From positions 1-29,147 of the forward strand of contig JAFMBU010000006.1 of NCBI GenBank assembly GCA_017858295.1: DNA of 29,147 nt, read 5' to 3'. The notes under the pieces are model-generated. The model had not been told where the DNA came from and did no database searches. It saw nothing but the letters and a program-made list of their open reading frames with translations. Position 1 is the stretch's first letter, and the number at the start of each line of letters is the position of its first letter. This document shows positions 23,705 to 29,147 of the stretch, in pieces. The stretch comes from Porticoccaceae bacterium. Its GTDB lineage: Bacteria; Pseudomonadota; Gammaproteobacteria; Pseudomonadales; Porticoccaceae. The translations under genes and the position numbers were made by a program.

Positions 23705-23752
23705 CTTTAACCAGTTAGCCCTTTAACCAGTGAGCCCTTTAACCAATGAGCC
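23705..23752. repeat. three 16-bp tandem repeats downstream of the OsmC gene
   Basis: CTTTAACCAGTTAGCC (23705-23720), CTTTAACCAGTGAGCC (23721-23736) and CTTTAACCAATGAGCC (23737-23752). They lie 19 bases beyond the OsmC stop (minus strand), with TAA or TGA triplets in each unit. Similar in size and location to the other 3'-end repeats of this window, but here the real stop is not included. Confidence 0.88.
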
Positions 23753-23770
23753 TTGCAGTCAAACGTTAAG

Positions 23771-24190
23771 TCAGACCTCTATCACCTCATAGCTATGGCT
23801 CATCTCAACACCGGCGGCACTAAGCATGATCGAGGCCGAACAATATTTCTCCGCTGACAGTTCCACCGCGCGCTTAACCTGTGTCTCTTTAAGATTTTTC
23901 CCGCTAACTAGGAACCGCAAATGGATCTTACTAAACACCGCTGGCACGGCATCAACCCGCTCAGCCTCTATCTCAGTGCGGCAGTCAGTAACCTGCTGGC
24001 GGCTCTTGGCTAGCATACTCATCACATCAAAGGATGCACAGCCGCCCAGGCCTAACAGCAGCATTTCCATAGGACGAACCCCCATATTTCGGCCACCCTG
24101 AGCTTCGGCACCATCCATCACCACACTGTGGCCACTGCCGGATTCGCCGAGAAACATTACGCCGTCTACCCACTTAATTGTTGCCTTCAT
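23771..24190 (-). CDS. yhfA: OsmC/Ohr-family protein, YhfA-like
   Basis: OsmC-fold thiol protein. I chose the ATG at 24190 (139 residues, starting MKATIKWVDGVMFLGE), preceded by GAGG at about 6 bases; it matches the start of E. coli YhfA (134 residues). The longer frame from 24238 adds 16 codons that are not family-like. The two conserved cysteines of the fold are C51 (LGGCASFDVM) and C117 (SAEKYCSASIM), so peroxidase-type thiol chemistry is possible; the physiological substrate of YhfA proteins is not known. It is divergent from crp, as in E. coli and Pseudomonas. Confidence 0.92.
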   Translation of the reverse strand: MKATIKWVDGVMFLGESGSGHSVVMDGAEAQGGRNMGVRPMEMLLLGLGGCASFDVMSMLAKSRQQVTDCRTEIEAERVDAVPAVFSKIHLRFLVSGKNLKETQVKRAVELSAEKYCSASIMLSAAGVEMSHSYEVIEV

Positions 24191-24342
24191 ATAAAGCCTC
24201 GCTTTCGAAGCGCAAAGATTACCATAGGGCCGATGCAAATTTTACTCGTGACATCTTTTTTTTGACTACTATTAATTCCAGGAGTCGCAGATAAACATTA
24301 TATAAAGCGGCATGTTGCTAAACTTGTAAATGGAGAAACAAA

Positions 24343-24978
24343 TTGGCGCCTGCACCTCTGACACCACATATTGAAAATGTGGAAGAGTTTCTATCCCACT
24401 GCCACAGACGACGCTATCCGGCAAAAAGCACCATCATCTATGCCGGTGACCAAGGAGATACCCTTTATTACATTATCAAGGGCTCGGTCACCGTAATGAT
24501 TGAAGACGATAGCGACGGCAAAGAAATCATTCTCGCCTACCTAAACCCGGGTGATTTTTTCGGCGAAATGGGCCTTTTCGACCAGGAGCATCGCAGTGCC
24601 TGGATCCGCACCAAAACCGAATGTGAAGTAGGGGAAATCAGCTACGCAAAGTTTATTGAGCTGAGTCATAAACACCCCGCATTTCTCTTCGCCATCAGCA
24701 AACAGGTTGCCCAGCGACTCAGGGACACCACCCGAAAAGTTAGAGATTTAGCCTTCCTCGACGTCACTGGTCGAGTAGCGAGAACCTTGCTGGATCTGTG
24801 CAAAGAACCAGACGCTATGACCCATCCGGACGGTATGCAGATCAAGATTACCCGTCAAGAGATCGGACGCATAGTGGGCTGCTCAAGGGAAATGGTTGGC
24901 CGAGTACTGAAAGAGCTCGAGACTCAGGGACTGGTTTCCGTGGCGGGTAAAACCATGGTGGTGTTTGGTACTCGTTAA
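24343..24978 (+). CDS. crp: cAMP-binding regulator, Crp/Vfr type
   Basis: Global transcriptional regulator of 211 residues (E. coli CRP 210, Pseudomonas Vfr 214). Start TTG at 24343 with GGAG (24332-24335) 7 bases before; the ATG at 24330 is out of frame. The cyclic-nucleotide domain (about 10-115) has the phosphate-binding cassette GDFFGEMG with E75 and R84-S85 (RSAW), as in cAMP-binding CRPs. The long C-helix carries VAQRLRDTTRKVRDLAFLDV. The helix-turn-helix TRQEIGRIVGCSREMVGRVL appears identical to Vfr as I recall it, so the DNA target should be TGTGA-N6-TCACA. It converges on trpC with overlapping stops. Confidence 0.96.
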   Translation: MAPAPLTPHIENVEEFLSHCHRRRYPAKSTIIYAGDQGDTLYYIIKGSVTVMIEDDSDGKEIILAYLNPGDFFGEMGLFDQEHRSAWIRTKTECEVGEISYAKFIELSHKHPAFLFAISKQVAQRLRDTTRKVRDLAFLDVTGRVARTLLDLCKEPDAMTHPDGMQIKITRQEIGRIVGCSREMVGRVLKELETQGLVSVAGKTMVVFGTR

Positions 24979-25775
24979 GCAAACATCTCCGCCAGTCGCT
25001 GACCCGGCTCTTCACTGCGCATAAAGGCCTCACCGACCAAAAAGCTGTTTACATTGTGGGCGCGCATTGCAGCCACATCGTCGGTGCTATGTATGCCGCT
25101 CTCGGTAATAATAATTTTTCCCGCAGGGATCTTATCGAGCAGCTGATAGGTGTTGTCGAGAGAGACTTCAAAACTGTGTAGGTTGCGGTTGTTGATGCCA
25201 ACCATTGGATTGTCCAACTTAAGGGCTATTGCCAGCTCTGCTCCGTCGTGGACTTCAATCAATACATCCATGCCCAGTGATATGGCCAATTCATGGAGAT
25301 GGGTGAGCTGCTCTTCGGTCAACGCTGAAACAATTAATAGAATGCAGTCGGCACTCATGGCTCGAGCTTCATAGACCTGGTAATCATCGATAATAAAATC
25401 TTTGCGGATAACCGGCAGTTGCGTAGCCTCACGCGCCATCTGCAAATACTCATCTGCACCCTGAAAGAAATCCACGTCGGTCAACACTGACAGGCAGGCT
25501 GCACCACCCTGCTCATAGCTCTCGGCAATGGCAGCTGGGTCAAAGTCTTCACGGATAACCCCTTTACTTGGAGAGGCTTTTTTAATTTCTGCAATCACTG
25601 CAGATTGGCCGGCTGTGAGCTTGGCCGCCAGTGCTGCGGCAAATCCTCTGGGCGGCTGAGCAGCCTGTGCCTTTTCAATTAGCTGGGCAATAGAAACCAG
25701 GGCGCTGCGCTCGGCAATTTCTTCCTGCTTGCGGGCGAGGATCTTTTTTAGAATAGTGGGTGTATCTGAACTCAT
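24975..25775 (-). CDS. trpC: indole-3-glycerol phosphate synthase
   Basis: Fourth step of tryptophan synthesis (CdRP to indole-3-glycerol phosphate), a TIM barrel without a fused TrpF. It has 266 residues, the usual monofunctional length. Active-site segments in order: VIAEIKKASPSKG, VLTDVDFFQGA, VIRKDFIIDDYQVYEAR, VGINNRNLHSFEV and IITESGIHS. It is the last gene of the trpE-G-D-C run, 18 bases after trpD. The stop overlaps the crp stop in TTAA (24975-24978), with no terminator in between. Confidence 0.97.
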   Translation of the reverse strand: MSSDTPTILKKILARKQEEIAERSALVSIAQLIEKAQAAQPPRGFAAALAAKLTAGQSAVIAEIKKASPSKGVIREDFDPAAIAESYEQGGAACLSVLTDVDFFQGADEYLQMAREATQLPVIRKDFIIDDYQVYEARAMSADCILLIVSALTEEQLTHLHELAISLGMDVLIEVHDGAELAIALKLDNPMVGINNRNLHSFEVSLDNTYQLLDKIPAGKIIITESGIHSTDDVAAMRAHNVNSFLVGEAFMRSEEPGQRLAEMFA

Positions 25776-25793
25776 TTCAATTTCTCATTGTTT

Positions 25794-26831
25794 TTAGGCG
25801 TCTTGCTGAACTTGAGTAAAGGTCGCCAGATCAGTTAATTTAGCCCGCGCCAATCCTGCGCCTATGGCGTCCTGTGCCATGGCGACACCTTCTTTAATAC
25901 TGTCGGCACAGCCAGCCACATAAAGCGCCGCACCGGCGTTAAGAGCGATCAGATCAGCAGCCTTTGCGCCATTGGCGGTTGTCTGTTTGCCCAGAGCGTC
26001 CTTAATTAGCTCTAGAGACTGTTCGGCGTTATCCACACTCAAGCCATCGAGACTCTGGCGCTCGATCATAAATTCCTCGGGGGCGATACTGTATTCACTG
26101 ACAGCGCCATCTTTATACTCGGCCACTGCGGTTTCTGTGGCAATGCTAATTTCATCCAGGCCATCTGCGGAGTGCACCACCATAATATGTTCAGCACCCA
26201 GACGTCCGAGCACCTCGGCCATGGGCTTACATAGAGTTTGGTCATAGACACCAATAAGCTGACGGGTAACCCCAGCAGGATTGGTCATGGGCCCAAGGAT
26301 ATTAAAAATAGTTCGCAGACCCAGTTCGCGACGCGGGCCAATGGCATGCTTCATGGCACTGTGATGGGCCGGGGCAAACATAAAACCGACGCCCAACGCT
26401 TGGACACAGAGCGCTACTTGCTCGGGACTGAGATTTAAATTAACTCCGGCAGCCTCAAGTACATCGGCGGCACCACTGTTGCTGCTAACTGAACGGTTGC
26501 CATGCTTGGCAACAGAACCACCGGCTGCAGCCACTACGAAGGTTGAGGCGGTGGAGACATTAAACAGATTCGATTCGTCGCCGCCAGTGCCCACTATATC
26601 CACTAGGCCTTGGCCGGAGACTTTGACGCCAGTGGCCAACTCACGCATAACTTCAACGGCGCCCGCGATCTCGTCAATACTCTCGCCTTTCATGCGCAGG
26701 GCAACGAGAAAGGCACCAATCTGCGCTTCGCTGGCATTACCGGTCATTATCTGACGCATCACATCGCGCATTTCCGCCGCGCTAAGATCAGTGCCCAGCA
26801 CAACAATTTCTAATGCTTGTTTGATATCCAT
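25794..26831 (-). CDS. trpD: anthranilate phosphoribosyltransferase
   Basis: Second step of tryptophan synthesis (anthranilate + PRPP to phosphoribosylanthranilate). It has 345 residues, the normal TrpD length. The PRPP/Mg motif DIVGTGGDESNLFNVST (about 79-95), KHGNRSVSSNSGAADVLEA and the conserved GPRRELGLRTIFNILGPMTNP are intact. There are only 2 bases between the trpG stop and its ATG, so translation is coupled. Confidence 0.97.
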   Translation of the reverse strand: MDIKQALEIVVLGTDLSAAEMRDVMRQIMTGNASEAQIGAFLVALRMKGESIDEIAGAVEVMRELATGVKVSGQGLVDIVGTGGDESNLFNVSTASTFVVAAAGGSVAKHGNRSVSSNSGAADVLEAAGVNLNLSPEQVALCVQALGVGFMFAPAHHSAMKHAIGPRRELGLRTIFNILGPMTNPAGVTRQLIGVYDQTLCKPMAEVLGRLGAEHIMVVHSADGLDEISIATETAVAEYKDGAVSEYSIAPEEFMIERQSLDGLSVDNAEQSLELIKDALGKQTTANGAKAADLIALNAGAALYVAGCADSIKEGVAMAQDAIGAGLARAKLTDLATFTQVQQDA

Positions 26832-26833
26832 GC

Positions 26834-27412
26834 TTAACCTTCGAGAAAATTATTCAGCAGGTCATGACCATGCTGAGTCAGGATTGATTCTGGATGAAAT
26901 TGCACGCCTTCGATGGGCAGGGTCTTGTGACGCACCCCCATAATTTCATCGAGACTACCATCTTCATTTTCAGTCCACGCAGTAATTTCGAGACAGCTAG
27001 GCAGACTGCTCTGCTCAATCACCAAGGAATGATAGCGGGTCGCCTCAAAGGGATTAGTCAATCCGGCAAACACGCCGCTATTACTGTGGTGCATGGGCGA
27101 GGTTTTGCCGTGCATCACTTGCTTGGCGCGAACAATCTTGCCGCCAAAGGCCTGGGCGATACTCTGGTGCCCAAGGCAAACGCCGAGAATCGGCAGGCGA
27201 CCGGCAAAGTGTGTAATAGTCTCTACGGAGATGCCCGCTTCATTGGGCGTGCAGGGGCCCGGCGAGATAACAATTTTCTCCGGCGCCAAACGCTCTATAT
27301 CGGCAATGCTAATTTCGTCATTGCGATAGACCTGGACATCGGCCTTTAGCTCGGCAAGGTACTGGACAATGTTGTAGGTGAACGAGTCATAATTATCGAT
27401 CATTAAAATCAT
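26834..27412 (-). CDS. trpG: anthranilate synthase component II (glutamine amidotransferase)
   Basis: Glutaminase subunit that supplies ammonia to TrpE. It has 192 residues and is not fused to TrpD. Class I amidotransferase motifs: NYDSFTYNIVQYL at the start, SPGPCTPNEAG, the nucleophile cysteine in GVCLGHQ (about 79) and the His-Glu pair in VQFHPES. It may also serve as PabA in p-aminobenzoate synthesis, as in many bacteria with one such gene. The ATG overlaps the trpE stop (27409-27412). Confidence 0.96.
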   Translation of the reverse strand: MILMIDNYDSFTYNIVQYLAELKADVQVYRNDEISIADIERLAPEKIVISPGPCTPNEAGISVETITHFAGRLPILGVCLGHQSIAQAFGGKIVRAKQVMHGKTSPMHHSNSGVFAGLTNPFEATRYHSLVIEQSSLPSCLEITAWTENEDGSLDEIMGVRHKTLPIEGVQFHPESILTQHGHDLLNNFLEG

Positions 27413-28899
27413 TTTGACTCTCCAGTAGCCTTACTGCAGACCATAGCTGCTGCGCGCATAAGCGCTCGGGCTTTGTTGTTGGTTTCTTTCCATTCCAGCT
27501 CGGGAACTGAGTCGGCAACAACGCCAGCTCCAGCTTGAACGTGGAGCATATTGTCTTTGATTACCGCAGTGCGGATGGCGATGGCGGTATCCATATTGCC
27601 ATTCCAGCCTATATAACCCACTGCCCCACCATAGATATTGCGCTTAACCGGCTCTAGCTCATCAATAATTTCCATGGCGCGAATTTTCGGCGCACCGCTC
27701 AGGGTACCGGCAGGCAATGTTGCCTTTAGTACTTCCAGGGCACCCATATCGTCGGTCACCTGACCCACCACATTAGAGGTGATATGCATTACATGGGAGT
27801 AGCGCTCAACAACCATCTTTTCAGTGACTTCGACGGTGCCGGTTTTACTGATACGGCCAACGTCGTTGCGACCCAAATCAATTAGCATTAGATGCTCAGC
27901 AATTTCTTTAGGGTCGGCTAGCATCTCATCTTCCATAGCCTGGTCTTCTTCAACCGTTGCACCGCGTTTGCGGGTGCCAGCTATAGGTCGCACCGTAACC
28001 TCACCATCTTCGAGACGGGCCAGCACCTCTGGCGACGACCCGACAATATGAAAGCCATCGAGATCGAGAAAATACATATAGGGAGAGGGGTTAAGACGAC
28101 GCAGTGCGCGGTAGAGATTGATCGGCGCGGCATGAAAAGGCGCCGACAGGCGCTGAGATGGCACCACCTGCATAACATCACCGGCCATCACATAGTCTTT
28201 GACTTTATTGACTGCGGCTTTGAAATCTTGCTCGCCAAAACTCGACACGAAGTCATCTTCTGAGATACCGTCACCTGCCATATTCATCGGCGGCAGTTGC
28301 GGTGTTGGCTGCTCAAGTTTAGCCTCAAGCTCATCCAGTCGCGCTTCTGCACTCGCCAGTGCATCCGGGTCTTTGGCATCTACATGAACCACCAACATAA
28401 TGGTGCCGGAGAGGTTGTCGAAGATCGCCACCTCATCAGAAGCCATGAGCAAAATATCTGGGGTTCCCAATTCGTCGGGTGGCGCAGTCTCGGCTAATTT
28501 AGGCTCTACAAAGCGCACAGTGTCATAGCCAAAATAACCCACCAGGCCGCCGGTAAAGCGCGGCAGATTAGGCAGGTCAGGCATGCTAAATAGCTTGCGG
28601 AATCGCTCCACCTCACCCAGCGGGTCGCTGGTCTGCCGATTAACCATCGGCTTGCCGTCGCGAATAATTTCCAGACGGTTGCCAAAGACTTTTAGAACAG
28701 TAGAGGTATGCAGGCCAATCAACGAGTAACGGCCCCATTTTTCGCCGCCCTGGACAGATTCAAAGAGGTAGGAATTTGGCCCAAAAGCCAATTTTAAATA
28801 GACACTAAGGGGGGTTTCTAGATCAGCCAGCACTTCACGAGTAATAGGAATACGGTTGCATTCTTGGCGGGCTAACTGAGCAAATTGTTCGGGGGTCAT
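27409..28899 (-). CDS. trpE: anthranilate synthase component I
   Basis: Chorismate to anthranilate, the first and committed step of tryptophan synthesis, with TrpG. It has 496 residues. The N-terminal region includes the tryptophan feedback site, LFESVQGGEKWGRYSLIG (about 44-61, the LLES-type motif). The C-terminal chorismate-binding domain shows SSPEVLARLEDG, RPIAGTRKRG, DLGRNDVGRI and LPAGTLSGAPKIRAMEII. AAGGA lies 7 bases before the ATG. It is first gene of the operon, behind a leader ORF. Overlap with trpG implies equimolar synthesis of the two subunits. Confidence 0.97.
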   Translation of the reverse strand: MTPEQFAQLARQECNRIPITREVLADLETPLSVYLKLAFGPNSYLFESVQGGEKWGRYSLIGLHTSTVLKVFGNRLEIIRDGKPMVNRQTSDPLGEVERFRKLFSMPDLPNLPRFTGGLVGYFGYDTVRFVEPKLAETAPPDELGTPDILLMASDEVAIFDNLSGTIMLVVHVDAKDPDALASAEARLDELEAKLEQPTPQLPPMNMAGDGISEDDFVSSFGEQDFKAAVNKVKDYVMAGDVMQVVPSQRLSAPFHAAPINLYRALRRLNPSPYMYFLDLDGFHIVGSSPEVLARLEDGEVTVRPIAGTRKRGATVEEDQAMEDEMLADPKEIAEHLMLIDLGRNDVGRISKTGTVEVTEKMVVERYSHVMHITSNVVGQVTDDMGALEVLKATLPAGTLSGAPKIRAMEIIDELEPVKRNIYGGAVGYIGWNGNMDTAIAIRTAVIKDNMLHVQAGAGVVADSVPELEWKETNNKARALMRAAAMVCSKATGESK

Positions 28900-28960
28900 G
28901 ATCGGATCCTTGTTCGTTGACAGAATGTGGTTGTGCAGGCGTCACTGCGCCTCGGCTGCT

Positions 28961-29023
28961 CTAGTTGCGCCAACGCCACGTGAAACAATTACTGTCAAAC
29001 TGTCTAGAACTTGAATCTTTCAC
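28961..29023 (-). CDS. trpL: candidate trp leader peptide (20 codons, two Trp)
   Basis: GTG at 29023 has GGAG (29034-29031) exactly 7 bases upstream. The 20-codon frame ends in TAG at 28961 and has Trp codons at positions 16 and 18 (ending TWRWRN), as expected for attenuation control. It lies 20 bases after the predicted start site and 61 bases before trpE. Downstream, AGGCG/CGCCT forms a hairpin (about 28951-28936), and GGCGT inside the Trp region could pair with ACGCC instead, so the pairings compete. I see no U-rich terminator tail, so the mechanism need not be classical attenuation. Confidence 0.55.
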   Translation of the reverse strand: MKDSSSRQFDSNCFTWRWRN

Positions 29024-29049
29024 AAACCATCTCCGGAATTACGAACGCT

Positions 29050-29077
29050 ATTGTAATCAATTGCACCGACGCGACAA
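29050..29077 (-). promoter_or_regulatory. trp operon promoter
   Basis: On the minus strand -35 TTGTCG (29077-29072), 16-base spacer, -10 TACAAT (29055-29050). The start would be near 29043, giving a leader of about 145 nt that contains the candidate trpL. Confidence 0.5.
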
Positions 29078-29147
29078 CCGCCAGCGCAAAAAGATTCTCA
29101 ATTGGCCTAGTTCTTCGTTCGCTGAGGGCACTTCACTCGCTGAGGGC
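29057..29147 (-). CDS. possible 3' end of a further upstream gene (very uncertain)
   Basis: One minus-strand frame is open from the window edge to a TGA at 29059-29057, giving about 29 residues that begin PSASEVPSANEE, a six-residue repeat caused by the 18-bp DNA repeat. In Pseudomonas the gene near trpE is gph, but this tail is not recognisable as Gph and overlaps the predicted trp promoter. It may be chance. Confidence 0.15.
   Translation of the reverse strand, partial: PSASEVPSANEELGQLRIFLRWRLSRRCN
29113..29147. repeat. 18-bp tandem repeat at the window edge
   Basis: CTTCGTTCGCTGAGGGCA (29113-29130) and CTTCACTCGCTGAGGGC (29131-29147, cut by the window end). The repeat may continue outside. 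Same size class as the other 3'-end repeats. Confidence 0.75.

Noticed and set aside
24191..24238. Longer start for the OsmC/YhfA protein at 24238
   Set aside because: The ATG at 24190 has a GAGG site and aligns with the known YhfA N-terminus.
26894..27349. 151-codon open frame on the plus strand opposite trpG
   Set aside because: It is antisense to a strongly conserved gene and has no family features; a shadow frame.
29014..29037. Alternative leader ORF starting at an ATG at 29030 (8 codons) before trpE
   Set aside because: GGAG is directly adjacent to that ATG, no Trp codons; the GTG frame has correct spacing and two Trp codons.

Overview
The window is a contiguous stretch of gammaproteobacterial chromosome with about 50% GC, dense housekeeping genes and no insertion sequence, phage gene, rRNA, tRNA or CRISPR array that I can see. 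Gene content and order resemble the Pseudomonas/Cellvibrionales side of the class: divergent ilvA and rpiA, dsbD-aroQ-accB-accC-prmA-DUF3426-dusB-fis-purH...purD, and coq7...yhfA/crp(vfr)-trpC-trpD-trpG. The crp product is very close to Pseudomonas Vfr as I remember it. A marine OMG-type gammaproteobacterium such as the SAR92/Porticoccaceae group is a reasonable guess, but it is inference.

Layout. 1-4040: 3' end of pyruvate kinase (pyk), a terminator, ilvA (minus) divergent from rpiA and a PfkB/adenosine-kinase gene. 4065-8250 (minus): a PAS-GGDEF-EAL signalling protein, a DUF2333 membrane protein and a periplasmic PCu(A)C copper chaperone whose stop overlaps the DUF2333 start. 8432-17516 (plus): dsbD, a structured intergenic region, aroQ, accB-accC (acetyl-CoA carboxylase), prmA, a zinc-ribbon DUF3426 protein, dusB-fis and purH. 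17670-19106 (minus): a photolyase inserted between purH and purD, apparently with a non-canonical start codon. 19253-22032 (plus): purD, a TIGR02206-type membrane protein and coq7. 22085-23059 (minus): a LysR regulator. 23060-23770: an unusual 0.7 kb region with two paralogous promoters exactly 400 bp apart, each leading to a strong intrinsic terminator; the first unit encodes a 40-residue peptide and the second looks like a small RNA. 23771-24978: yhfA/osmC divergent from crp. 24975-28899 (minus): trpE-trpG-trpD-trpC, preceded by a promoter and a 20-codon leader ORF with two Trp codons (candidate trpL).

How the genes fit together. Most genes serve central biosynthesis: isoleucine (ilvA), the pentose phosphate pathway (rpiA), shikimate (aroQ) and tryptophan (trpEGDC), fatty acids (accBC), purines (purH, purD) and ubiquinone (coq7). 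PCu(A)C and DsbD are both periplasmic thiol/copper-handling proteins and are divergently arranged. Fis and Crp are global regulators.

Most worth a second look: (1) the LysR-flanked pair of duplicated promoter units at 23071-23672; (2) short tandem repeats of 14-18 bp at several gene 3' ends, three of which copy the stop codon; (3) the photolyase with no ATG/GTG/TTG upstream of its conserved N-terminus; (4) the candidate trp leader peptide; (5) crp and trpC sharing a TTAA as overlapping stop codons.
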